From Streptomyces tirandamycinicus (GTDB lineage: Bacteria > Actinomycetota > Actinomycetes > Streptomycetales > Streptomycetaceae): 64,000 nucleotides of DNA. The position numbers and the translations under genes were made by a program. The notes beneath the pieces are model-generated. The model did no database searches, had not been told where the DNA came from, and saw nothing but the letters and a program-made list of their open reading frames with translations. The DNA is taken from NCBI RefSeq assembly GCF_003097515.1, contig NZ_CP029188.1:3226501-3290500 (forward strand). Reading direction: 5' to 3'. Below, in pieces: positions 17,411 to 25,378 of the stretch (position 1 is its first letter; every line of letters starts with the position of its first letter).

Positions 17411-17989
17411 GAACCCCCCAGAACTCGCAACTCGGGCACTCGGCTGCCCCCAGCCAGGCCCGCACCCCGCGCCGCTACCATGTGACGTACGGCACAACGA
17501 ACGACTGTAGTGCCCGGCAACGGGACCGTGGGGCATCCCGAAACAACAAGCAGCGAGAAGCAAGGATCAACAGGGCAGCTTCCACCAGGCACGCCGGCCC
17601 GACCGGAGGGCACGCGCCGGACGTGGATCGAGGAGCATCGCCCGCGGATCTGCCGACGCAGTCCCGCCGCCTCGCTCCCCGCCTCACTCCCCGTCTCATT
17701 CACCGCCTCACTCCCCGTCTCATTCACCGCCTCATACGCCGTCTCATACGCCGTCTCATTCACCGGCGTTCACGGCCGTTCAGGCGGGATCGAAGTCTTC
17801 CCCGCGCCGACCGGCCGGCCGCCCAGGAACGCCGGTGAACGCACGTGAACGCAGGTGAACGCCCCGCACACAGCCCTGCACCCCACCACCCCTGTGGGAG
17901 CTGCCGGGGGCGACGGACGGCGAAGCCGCCCGAGCCGATGCCTCCCGGGCCCGTCCCGGACCGGCGCGACGCCACTACGATCGCCGGTC
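17411..17989. other. Divergent intergenic region with repeats
   Basis: 579 bp between the TerD-fusion gene and the HNH gene. It holds the 15-bp repeat tract at 17667-17765 and four GTGAACGC-type octamers, two inverted near 17764-17780 and the others at about 17831-17860. I see no convincing gene. Regulation of both divergent genes from here is possible. Confidence 0.45.
17667..17765. repeat. 15-bp tandem repeat tract
   Basis: Units of the type CTCATTCACCGC and CTCACTCCCCGT alternate with a 15-bp period for about 100 bp. On the minus strand the tract would encode NETGSEAV-type repeats, but no gene frame is supported. Confidence 0.7.
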
Positions 17990-18883
17990 ATGGACTGGCT
18001 CGAGCGCGCCGCGAAGCTGAGGCAGTGGAACAGGAACGGGACGCGCGCACCGCACAAGCCCTTGCTGTTCCTCTACGCCCTCGGCCGGTACCAGCGGGAT
18101 GCCGACGGCGAGCTGCGGTACAGCGCTGTGGAGCAGGACCTGAAGGGGCTGCTGGCCGAGTACGGTCCGCCCAACAGGACCACCCCCGCCTACCCGTTCC
18201 ACCATCTGGAGAGCGACGGGGTGTGGGAGGTGCGCACCGACCGCGGACCGGGCAGCCCCGGCAGTGCGGTGCGCGAGCTGCGGGCGACGGGGGCCGCGGG
18301 GCGGCTGGCGCCGGACCTGCGGGCGGCGCTGCGGCGTGACCCGGCGCTGCTCGGGCGGTTGGCACGGATCCTGCTCGACCTGAGCTTTCCGCCCTCTCTC
18401 CACACCGAACTGTGCGAGTCCGTCGGGCTGGAGCTCGAGCCCGCGGACACCGTGCTGCTCTCGCCCATCCGCAGGCAGCGGGATCCGTCGATGCGTGAGC
18501 GGGTCCTGACGGCCTACGAGTACCAGTGCGCCTTCTGCGGCTACGACGGCAGCCTCGGGGCGGTGCCGGTCGGGCTCGAAGCCGCGCATGTGCGCTGGTG
18601 GGCCTTCGACGGCCCGGACGACGTCGACAACGGGCTGTGCCTGTGCTCGCTGCACCACAGGCTCTTCGACAAGGGTGTCCTCGGTATCGGCGACAGCCAC
18701 GACGTCCTGGTCTCGGAGCGCTTCGTCGGACGCAGCCCTGCCGCCCGCGAGCACGTCACAGCCCTCGCCGGCCGTCCGCTCATCGGACCTCGGCCGGGTG
18801 CCCGTCCCGTCGCGGAGGCGCACCGTTCCTGGCACGCCAAGCAGGTCTTCCGCGACGGCCCCCGCCCTGCCACGGCCGCCTGA
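17990..18883 (+). CDS. Sulfur-binding-domain HNH endonuclease (type IV, McrA-like)
   Basis: 297 residues; start ATG 17990 with TACGAT 8 bp upstream, so nearly leaderless. Residues 1-160 resemble the sulfur-binding domain of ScoMcrA/SprMcrA-type enzymes: PHKPLLFLYALGRY, and Y68-P-F-H-H-L with W79 nearby. Residues 178-245 are an HNH nuclease: CAFC (180/183), AAH200, DN214 and LHH223. Family members cut DNA carrying phosphorothioate or other modifications. No dnd genes are visible here, which fits a restriction enzyme aimed at incoming modified DNA. It is divergent from the TerD-nuclease fusion. Confidence 0.85.
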   Translation: MDWLERAAKLRQWNRNGTRAPHKPLLFLYALGRYQRDADGELRYSAVEQDLKGLLAEYGPPNRTTPAYPFHHLESDGVWEVRTDRGPGSPGSAVRELRATGAAGRLAPDLRAALRRDPALLGRLARILLDLSFPPSLHTELCESVGLELEPADTVLLSPIRRQRDPSMRERVLTAYEYQCAFCGYDGSLGAVPVGLEAAHVRWWAFDGPDDVDNGLCLCSLHHRLFDKGVLGIGDSHDVLVSERFVGRSPAAREHVTALAGRPLIGPRPGARPVAEAHRSWHAKQVFRDGPRPATAA

Positions 18884-19105
18884 ACGCCGCGTCGCGGTCC
18901 GGCCGGACCCGCCGGTGGGGCGCGGTGGCACATGGCACGTGGTCTCCCGCTCGGCGACGGGTAGGGCGACGGGAACCGAGGCCCGCGCCGCGCCCGGGCA
19001 GGACGACACCCGCGGGGAGGCGATGAGACCGGCGGGGGCGATGAGGACCACAGGGGACGAGGCCCACGGGGTCGACGAGACCCGCGGGGTCCCGGCCGGC
19101 GCCCC

Positions 19106-19819
19106 TCACTCGGCCCGGCGGGTCCTGGCCACCCACTCGGGCGCCGGCTCGGCGGCGTCGCCGTACTCGTCGTGCCAGTTCCACCACGCGTACGGCGGGG
19201 TCTGGGGATAGCCCTCGGGCGAGTCCTCCCACGTCTCCTGCCGCCCGAGAGCGGTCATGTCGAGATAGCTCCAGGTGCTTCCCAGCGCCTCGTCGCCGCG
19301 GTTGTTGACGAAGTAGGTGCGGAACACGCGGTCGCCCTCGCGGATGAAGGCGTTCGTACCGTGCCACTCGTCCACACCGAAGTCGGCGTCGAAGTCTCCG
19401 GCGATGGTGTACCAGGGCATGGTCCAGCCCATCCGCGTCTTCACCCGCTCGATGTCCGGCTGCGGCGCGCGCGAGACGAAGACGAGAGTGGTGTCGCGAG
19501 CGTTCAGATGAGCGAGGTGGCCCACATGGTCGGCCACCATGGAGCACCCCCGGCAGGCGTGATCGGGCCAGCCGAACACACCGGGCTCGAAGAAGGCACG
19601 GTAGACGACCAGCTGCCGGCGCCCCTGGAACAGGTCGAGCAAGCTCACCTTGCCGTCGGGGCCCTCGAACTCGTACCGCTTCTCCACCGGCAGCCACGGC
19701 ATTCGTCGTCGCCTGGCGGCCAGTTCGTCACGGGCGCGGGTCAACCGCTTCTCCTCGACGAGCAATCGCTGCCGCGCGGACTCCCATTCCTGCGGCGAGA
19801 CGACCGGGGGTGTGTCCAT
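19106..19819 (-). CDS. DUF899 family protein (thioredoxin-like fold)
   Basis: 237 residues; start ATG 19819 with GGAAGG further upstream. The protein contains ARRRRMPWLPVEKRYEF, LFQGRRQLVVYRAFF, a short Cys segment ACRGCSM and the family-typical GWTMPWY and VFRTYFVNNRGDE. DUF899 proteins have a thioredoxin-like fold and are of unknown function; the CxxC could be redox active. No operon partner is seen; the next gene on this strand, 115 bp upstream, encodes an unrelated membrane protein. Confidence 0.9.
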   Translation of the reverse strand: MDTPPVVSPQEWESARQRLLVEEKRLTRARDELAARRRRMPWLPVEKRYEFEGPDGKVSLLDLFQGRRQLVVYRAFFEPGVFGWPDHACRGCSMVADHVGHLAHLNARDTTLVFVSRAPQPDIERVKTRMGWTMPWYTIAGDFDADFGVDEWHGTNAFIREGDRVFRTYFVNNRGDEALGSTWSYLDMTALGRQETWEDSPEGYPQTPPYAWWNWHDEYGDAAEPAPEWVARTRRAE

Positions 19820-19934
19820 GGTGGCATCCGCCTTCCGGATCGGTCCGGCTTCCTTCGCGGGACCCAGTGTGTGGTTCGGGAACTGCCTCGCACGTCCCTG
19901 CGTCCAGGGTCGGCCGCGGTGTCAGGGGCGCACG

Positions 19935-21686
19935 CTACGGGTTCCGCAGCTTCTGCTGGGGCTGCTCCGGCGCAGGCTCCTGCGGCTGCTCCTGTGGCTG
20001 TTCCTGTGGCTGTTCCTGTGGCTGTTCCTGTGGCTGTTCCTGTGGCTGTTCCGGGGGCTGCTCCGGGGGCTGCGGCTCGGCCGGTTCCTCGGTCTTGGGG
20101 GGCTGCGGCCGCTGAGGCTCGGGTTCGACCGGCTGCTTCTCATCCTGCTGGGGCTCCACCGGCTTCTCGGGCTCCACCGGCGATGGCGGCTGGTCCGGGT
20201 CGGGCGCCACCGGCTGGTCCTTCTGCTTCTCGTCCTTCTCGTCCTTCTCGTCCTTCTTCTTCTGCTCCTCCTGCTCCTTCTGCTTCTCGTCCTTCTTCTT
20301 CTGCTCCTCCTGCTCCTTCTTCTTCTGCTCCTCCTGCTCCTTCTGCTTCTCGTCCTTCTTCTTCTGCTCCTCCTGCTCTTCGTGCTCCTTCCGCTTCTCG
20401 TCTTCCTCCTTCTTCTGCTCGTCGTCCTTCTTCTGGTCGTCGTCCTTGTGCTTCTCGTCCTCGTCCTTCTTCTGCTCGTCGTCCTTCTTCTGGTCGTCGT
20501 CCTTGTGCTTCTCGTCCTCGTCCTTCTTCTGGTCGTCGTCCTTGTGCTTCTCGTCCTCGTCCTTCTTCTGCTCCTCGTCGCCGTGTTCCTCTTCCTCGTC
20601 CGTCCGATCGTCCTGCGTATCCCGGTCATCCCCCTCCGGGAACTCGTCCGCGGAGTCGGTGGAAGGATCAGGCAGTACGGGGAAGGCCGCGTTCGGCTGC
20701 TGGCCCTTGGGAGGGGGAATCGGGTGATCGCTCCGACCCTGGATGTCTCCGTTCGGGCGCTCGAACCACGCCTTGCTCTCCGGGTCGAACATCGTGACGG
20801 CCTTCATCGGCTTGGGCGCCGGGACCACCGCGACGATGGTGGACGAGCGGAACGCCGTCCACTTCTCGCCCTTGTACTTCTGCTCCCCCTGGACCGCGAC
20901 GGCGGGGGCCAGCGGGTTGCCGCAGGCGCAGCGCACACGCGGGACGCCGCGGCCATCGACGAGGACCGCCGTGCCGGCCTGGAGGACTGCCTGGTACGCG
21001 GTCGCCCTGCCGTCCCGGTACCCGTGATTGGTGACCCGGGTGTCCCAGACCAGCCGAACCGGGGTCAGCGACCTCAGGTACGCGGGCACTTCGGCCTGCG
21101 GGATGCGCAGGGCACCCGCGAACGCGCTTCCCTTGCTCTCGTTCTCCGTGAGATACGTGATCTGCTTCTCCACATCGCAGCTCGCGACGTTCTTCGTACC
21201 CCCGTACAGACCGGGATGCGCACCGCTGACGGCCACGGTGCGTGACCCGATCCTCGACGCGCTGGGGCCGGACGGGGCCGCGGCGCTCCTGGTGTCCGTG
21301 GCCGCCGAGGGGGTGAACGGGTCACGGCCGGCCGCCGCGGCGGTCTGGAGAAAGATCTCCCCGCCTCCCCGGGATCCGCCTCCGATGAGGGAGATCGAGA
21401 GGATCACCGCCATGGCCACCACGACGGCCGCGCCGGCGCTCACCAGGGTCAGCCGACGCCGGCCCCGCCGCCAGATCGGCGGCTTTCCGCGGCCCGGGCC
21501 CGGCTCGTCGGGTCCGCCCGCCGCGGGCGGACCACTCGGAGGACCGGGCGGGGGCGGGGCGCCGGGCGGCGGCGATCCGGGCGGCTGGGGTTGTTCCAGC
21601 TCGTCGGACGGCCGACCGGTCAGCGGGCCGGACGGGGGGCCCGTCGGTCGTGTGGGGCGCTCGGACGGAGGAAGCTCTGACGTCAC
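19935..21686 (-). CDS. DUF6777-type membrane protein with charged repeat tail
   Basis: 583 residues; start GTG 21686 chosen because GGGGAG lies six bases upstream. A Pro-rich cytoplasmic segment (1-75) leads to a single transmembrane helix (TLVSAGAAVVVAMAVILSI), then an extracellular domain of about 200 residues with a CACGNPLAPA motif. The last ~230 residues are low complexity: units of 13 residues such as DEKHKDDDQKK, then EEQKKKDEKQK, then PQEQ repeats. The tail is predicted disordered and strongly charged. The function is unknown; a wall-spanning spacer is one possibility. Nucleotide repeats of 39 and 12 bp underlie the tail, so its length probably varies between strains. Confidence 0.8.
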   Translation of the reverse strand: MTSELPPSERPTRPTGPPSGPLTGRPSDELEQPQPPGSPPPGAPPPPGPPSGPPAAGGPDEPGPGRGKPPIWRRGRRRLTLVSAGAAVVVAMAVILSISLIGGGSRGGGEIFLQTAAAAGRDPFTPSAATDTRSAAAPSGPSASRIGSRTVAVSGAHPGLYGGTKNVASCDVEKQITYLTENESKGSAFAGALRIPQAEVPAYLRSLTPVRLVWDTRVTNHGYRDGRATAYQAVLQAGTAVLVDGRGVPRVRCACGNPLAPAVAVQGEQKYKGEKWTAFRSSTIVAVVPAPKPMKAVTMFDPESKAWFERPNGDIQGRSDHPIPPPKGQQPNAAFPVLPDPSTDSADEFPEGDDRDTQDDRTDEEEEHGDEEQKKDEDEKHKDDDQKKDEDEKHKDDDQKKDDEQKKDEDEKHKDDDQKKDDEQKKEEDEKRKEHEEQEEQKKKDEKQKEQEEQKKKEQEEQKKKDEKQKEQEEQKKKDEKDEKDEKQKDQPVAPDPDQPPSPVEPEKPVEPQQDEKQPVEPEPQRPQPPKTEEPAEPQPPEQPPEQPQEQPQEQPQEQPQEQPQEQPQEPAPEQPQQKLRNP

Positions 21687-21718
21687 GGCAGTCTCCCCAG
21701 ATTCGGGGACGTCGGGGA

Positions 21719-21737
21719 AATGATGCTGATCATCATT
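21719..21737. promoter_or_regulatory. Perfect inverted repeat upstream of DUF6777 gene
   Basis: AATGATG-CTGAT-CATCATT, 7-bp arms and 5-bp spacer, lies 33-51 bp before the GTG start. CATAAT about 25 bp further upstream could be a -10 box. It looks like an operator. Confidence 0.45.
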
Positions 21738-21839
21738 CGCCCTCCTCATCCCATTATGGGCTTCTGATGCGGTAAGGGTGGATCTCGGGAGTTGCCCGCT
21801 GCGGCGCCCGGACGGCGGCGCGAACGGCACGCCCATTGC

Positions 21840-22570
21840 GAGAGACCGGCGTTCTGGGCACCGGCTCCTGTCCCCAGGAAAGCCCGATCGTCACATTCAC
21901 GTCATGCCGCTCGATTTCGTGGCTTGACAGACGGCGGATTGACAGGCAGCAGGGGCTTTACCGGCAGCGGCTTTACGGGCAGGGCCGCCCGACGCCGGCA
22001 CGGACCGGCCGCCCGTCGATCACCCCGTCGATCACCCCGTCGATCCGCCTGCCGGTCCGGCCGTCGTCCGCACGCCGGGAACCGGCCCGCGGGGCGCTCG
22101 CACCGGGAACCCCGCCCACCCCGCGACTCGGCCGGGGGCGCCGCGGTTCCAGGAACGATCGGGCTATTCCGTGACATCCGTCACGGCGAATCGGGCACTA
22201 GGGAGCCCGATTAGTAGAAAGCCAGGGGCTGGACAAATGGGACTTGTCCACTTTGAGAGAGACATGTCCCTCGCGAGCCGTGGGGGTATTCGACCGGCTC
22301 GCCGGTTCCGCCCGCCTGCGTCCGATCCAGCGGTTTCTGACGGGTCAACAGAGGAACGCGGAGTTCCGGAATTGCGGCGAGCACGCCCGCAAGCGCATTT
22401 CAAGAGGCCTTCCGCCCTACGAGCCGGGATAGTAACGGCGCCCGTTGCTCCGGCCGCACGGCGCTTCTAAGAATGGCGGCGCGCAAAGGCGTCTCCGCAG
22501 CTCAGCACAGGACCAGTGCCGGGTCGACCGTTCCCCGGGGGCGCTCCGCGAGAACCGAGTGAGGTCATGC
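21840..22570. other. Long leader region upstream of the CAP gene
   Basis: 730 bp without a supported gene. The part from 22180 to 22440 is lower in GC than the surroundings. It contains overlapping inverted repeats at 22230-22270. I looked for the c-di-AMP (ydaO) riboswitch common before actinobacterial cell-wall genes and do not recognise its conserved blocks here. Confidence 0.4.
22230..22270. promoter_or_regulatory. Overlapping inverted repeats, possible operator or RNA switch
   Basis: TGGACAA-ATGGGAC-TTGTCCA (22230-22250) has perfect 7-bp arms. It overlaps GGGACTTGTC / GACATGTCCC (22239-22270), 10-bp arms with one mismatch. The two hairpins are mutually exclusive in RNA. They lie 300 bp before the CAP gene. 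Confidence 0.4.
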
Positions 22571-23371
22571 ATGAGGAAGCACCGCAGGAAGACGCACTAC
22601 CGGAAGATAACGATCGCCGCGGTCGCCCTGGGCGCCGTGGCTGTGCCCTCCGTAGCCATGGCCTGTCTGGACCCGCAGGAAGGCCAAAAGCGCCTGGAGA
22701 GCCGTGACGGCCGGTCCTGGGGGGAGTGGCAGAACGCCTCGGACGAGTCTCCCTGGCAGCGGGGCGGCTGGGACTGGAAGAAGAAGCACGGCGGTGAGCC
22801 CGGCGGCGAGCAGCCCGGTTCGGCACCGGGTGCAGCAGAGCCCGGCGGCTCGGAACCCGCCCCGCCGGCACCGCAGGCCCCCGCCCCCGCCGCCCCCGCG
22901 CCGGCCGCGCCGAAGCCCGCCGCCCCCGCGCCGAAGCCGGCCGCACCCAAGCCCGCGGCCTCCCCGAGCGCACCCGCGTCCTCCGCTCCCGCCTCCGGCG
23001 CCGTCGCGCGCGTCGTGCAGCTCGTCAACAGCGAGCGCGGCAAGGCCGGTTGCTCTCCCGTGAGTGTCAACGCCAAGCTGACCAAGGCCGCCCAGGACCA
23101 CAGCAAGGACATGGCCGCCCACCGCAACATGTCCCACACGGGGTCCGACGGCTCGAACCCGGGCACCCGGATCACCCGCGCCGGTTACAACTGGAGCACG
23201 TACGGCGAGAACGTCGCCTACGGCTACGAGACCCCCGAGAAGGTCATGGCGGGCTGGATGTCCAGCCCGGGTCACAAGAAGAACATCCTGAACTGCGAGT
23301 TCAAGGAGATCGGCGTCGGTCTCGCCCAGCCGGGGAACTACTGGACCCAGAACTTCGGCACCGCTCGCTGA
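22571..23371 (+). CDS. Secreted CAP/SCP-domain protein
   Basis: 266 residues; ATG 22571 with GTGAGGT upstream. The N-terminus HRRKTHYRKITIAAVALGAV is a signal peptide with a basic head and a cleavage region near VAMA. A Pro/Ala linker (about 85-145) precedes a C-terminal CAP domain: VNSERGKAGCSPVSVN, DMAAHRNMSHTGSDGSN, GENVAYGY, and MSSPGHKKNILNCEFKEIGV. His in NMSHTG and in SPGHKKN and Glu in GENVA form the CAP cavity. CAP proteins are extracellular and linked to cell-wall or sterol/lipid interactions; the exact activity here is unknown. A hairpin terminator follows. Confidence 0.92.
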   Translation: MRKHRRKTHYRKITIAAVALGAVAVPSVAMACLDPQEGQKRLESRDGRSWGEWQNASDESPWQRGGWDWKKKHGGEPGGEQPGSAPGAAEPGGSEPAPPAPQAPAPAAPAPAAPKPAAPAPKPAAPKPAASPSAPASSAPASGAVARVVQLVNSERGKAGCSPVSVNAKLTKAAQDHSKDMAAHRNMSHTGSDGSNPGTRITRAGYNWSTYGENVAYGYETPEKVMAGWMSSPGHKKNILNCEFKEIGVGLAQPGNYWTQNFGTAR

Positions 23372-23383
23372 CCACGCCCGCGG

Positions 23384-23406
23384 CCGTTCGCCCCTCCCGC
23401 GAACGG
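23384..23406 (+). terminator. Hairpin after CAP gene
   Basis: CCGTTCG and CGAACGG form a 7-bp stem around a 9-nt loop, 12 bp after the stop. A perfect 14-bp palindrome GGCCTTCGAAGGCC at 23418-23431 follows and may add to termination. Confidence 0.55.
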
Positions 23407-23476
23407 ACCCCCACCGCGGCCTTCGAAGGCCCCGGCGCGTCTTGGGTTCAAGGGGTCGTCGCAACACCACTTGGTT

Positions 23477-24886
23477 TCAGGTGGTGAGTAGATCACGTAG
23501 ACGCTCGGCTGGGGTATCCCAGCCGAGCGTCTTGCGTGGGCGGCCGTTGAGTTCCTGGGCGACGTGTTCGAGGTCTTCGGGACTGTGCAGGCTCAGGTCG
23601 GTGCCTTTCGGGAAGTACTGCCGCAGCAGCCCGTTGGTGTTCTCGTTCGAGCCGCGTTGCCAGGGCGAGGCCGGGTCGCAGAAGTAGACGGGCATGTCGG
23701 TGGCCATGGTGAACTGCTTGTGGCGTGCCATCTCGCTGCCCTGGTCCCAGGTGAGAGAGCCGCGCAGGTGGGCGGGCAGGGTCTGGATGGTGCGGACGAG
23801 CCCGTCACGGACGGTCTCGGCGTCGTGGGCTCCGCCCGACAGGTGGACCAGCATGGTGTAACGGGTGCTCCGTTCGACCAGGGTGGCGATCGCGGAGCGC
23901 CCGCCTGCGCCGATGATCAGGTCGCCTTCCCAGTGCCCGGGCACGGCCCGGTCCTCGACGGCGGCGGGCCGGTCGCTGATCATCACCATCGGGTCGATGA
24001 ACCGGGGAGTGCGCCGCTCGGGGTCCCGGCGTGGTTTGCGGCGGGTCCGGCCGGAGCGGATGGCTGCCTGCACTTCCCGTTTCAGGCCGCCGCGGGCCTG
24101 GAAATACAGCGCCTGGTAGATCGTTTCCACGCTCACCCGCATGCTCTCGTCGTCGGGATGTTCCTTTACCAGAGCGTGGCAGATCTGTTCCGGTGACCAC
24201 CGCCTGCGCAGGTGGTCCTGGACGAAGCGGCGCAGCCGTCCCTCGCGCAGCAGCTTGCGATCCTTGGGCCGGGGCCTGCGCGCTGCCGCCGCCCGGTGGG
24301 CCGCGTAGGGCTGGTAGCCCTCGCGGCCCGAGTTCGCGTCGATCTCCCGCTTGACCGTGCTCGCCGGCCGTCCCAGAGCACGCCCGATCGCCCGCAGCGA
24401 CTGACCCGCCGCGCGCAGATCGCGGATCTTCTCGCGCTCGGCGAGCGTCAAGAATCGCGGGTTGAGCTGCTTCTCCAGGGCCGTCAGGCCCACCGGTGGC
24501 GTGGTCACACCGCACATCGTGACGGTCCCCGCCGTGTAGTCGACACGCCGCCCGTCGGCATAGGTGCGCGTCGTGGCGGTCTTCTTGACGCCCCAGTCCC
24601 AGTCCTTGGCCGTGCGCTCGTTCACACCGACCTGCCGGGCCGCGACCCGGCGTGCGACACCGGCGGCCCGAAGCCGCTCGTACTTGTCGCGCCCGGGGTG
24701 CCGCCGCGGCAGGCGCACCGAGTTCCATCCGGCTTTCCGGGCCCAGCCGAAGGCGGTGTTCCGGTTCACCCCCAGCTCACGCGCCACCACGGTCACGTTC
24801 CCCACGGCATCCAGCCGCGCAAGGAAACGCTCCCTCAACCCCGCAAGATCATCGCGTCCAACGGCCACGGTCCTCGCAACTCCCAC
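23477..24886 (-). CDS. IS30-family transposase
   Basis: 469 residues, unbroken. The N-terminal part has a helix-turn-helix region (VTVVARELGVNRNTAFGW) and a second one typical of IS30 (LREREKIRDL-like, read here as LAEREKIRDLRAAGQSLRAI). The catalytic triad is visible: D in HWEGDLIIGA, D in SLTWDQGSEMA, and E in GSNENTNGLLRQYFP, the IS30 signature. ATG 24886 is the longest start, but its first codons repeat the inverted-repeat sequence, so a GTG a few codons later (V7 or V9) may be the real start. The gene looks intact and possibly still mobile. Confidence 0.9.
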   Translation of the reverse strand: MGVARTVAVGRDDLAGLRERFLARLDAVGNVTVVARELGVNRNTAFGWARKAGWNSVRLPRRHPGRDKYERLRAAGVARRVAARQVGVNERTAKDWDWGVKKTATTRTYADGRRVDYTAGTVTMCGVTTPPVGLTALEKQLNPRFLTLAEREKIRDLRAAGQSLRAIGRALGRPASTVKREIDANSGREGYQPYAAHRAAAARRPRPKDRKLLREGRLRRFVQDHLRRRWSPEQICHALVKEHPDDESMRVSVETIYQALYFQARGGLKREVQAAIRSGRTRRKPRRDPERRTPRFIDPMVMISDRPAAVEDRAVPGHWEGDLIIGAGGRSAIATLVERSTRYTMLVHLSGGAHDAETVRDGLVRTIQTLPAHLRGSLTWDQGSEMARHKQFTMATDMPVYFCDPASPWQRGSNENTNGLLRQYFPKGTDLSLHSPEDLEHVAQELNGRPRKTLGWDTPAERLRDLLTT

Positions 24887-24911
24887 AGATCGCGGGTGTT
24901 GCGAGGACCGT
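24867..24911. repeat. 14-bp perfect hairpin at IS right end
   Basis: ACGGTCCTCGCAAC (24867-24880) and GTTGCGAGGACCGT (24898-24911) form a perfect stem with a 17-nt loop. The inner copy is a second transposase-binding-like site overlapping the 5' end of the transposase gene, which suggests autoregulation. Confidence 0.6.
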
Positions 24912-24922
24912 CAGAACCCAAG

Positions 24923-25320
24923 CCGCTCGGCCGGGGCCTTCGCCGTGTCCGGCCCCCGGGCCGCTGCGGGGGCCCGGGGTACGACGGCGGCGCGGGCCGG
25001 CGGCGGACGGCGGGAGGAGCACCGCGGACCGCGGACGGCAGGAGGAGCACGGCGCGACGCGCACAGGGCGTCCGGCCCCGATGCCTACCGGCGAGCCCTC
25101 GCACGTACCGCACCCTCCGTGCTGCTGAGACCGGCGCGACCTGGGATGCGGACGGCCGCCCGGCCGCGCGAGGGCGGCGCACTGGTCGCGGGGGAGGTGA
25201 CGGCCGGCGACGGCCCGGGAGACGGGCGACCCGGGCGGGAGGACCTCCGCCGGCACCGGCGAGCACCCGAAGCGCCGGGGAAAGTCCTGCCGGACCTCTG
25301 GCCGTCCATGTGACCCACCA
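24923..25320. other. Intergenic region without a recognised gene
   Basis: About 400 bp. It contains a 20-bp imperfect direct repeat (GCGGACGGC, then GGAGGAGCAC) at about 25001 and 25031. Open frames on both strands look like shadows of base composition. Confidence 0.4.
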
Positions 25321-25324
25321 GTAC

Positions 25325-25339
25325 CTTACCGCCGGTAAG
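25325..25339. promoter_or_regulatory. Palindromic operator candidate CTTACCGCCGGTAAG
   Basis: Perfect 6-bp arms around GCC, 40 bp before the start of the secreted beta-propeller gene. The form is typical of TetR-type operators. No regulator gene is adjacent. Confidence 0.5.
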
Positions 25340-25378
25340 ACCCTGTCTCCCTCCTGCCCCACACCCCAGGAGCGCGCC

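Larger units (their letters stand above)
23441..24922. mobile_element. Complete IS30-family insertion sequence (1.48 kb)
   Basis: The ends are imperfect inverted repeats of 28 bp: CTTGGGTTC at 23441-23449 matches GAACCCAAG at 24914-24922, and inward GGTCGTCGCAACACC matches GGTCCTCGCAACACC inverted. About 23 of 28 bases agree. The element holds one intact transposase gene. I could not see a convincing target duplication. It sits between the CAP gene and the beta-propeller gene and breaks nothing visible. Confidence 0.8.

Noticed and set aside
17667..17765. CRISPR-like array
   Set aside because: The period is 15 bp with no unique spacers; it is a simple tandem repeat. No CRISPR array or cas gene was found in the window.
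19172..21245. Plus-strand frames rich in Leu or Ser/Arg opposite the DUF899 and DUF6777 genes
   Set aside because: They mirror the charged repeat tail on the other strand (for example Lys/Asp repeats read backwards as Leu/Val runs).
22240..22570. ydaO (c-di-AMP)-type riboswitch before the CAP gene
   Set aside because: Conserved blocks of that riboswitch are not recognisable; only unrelated inverted repeats are seen.
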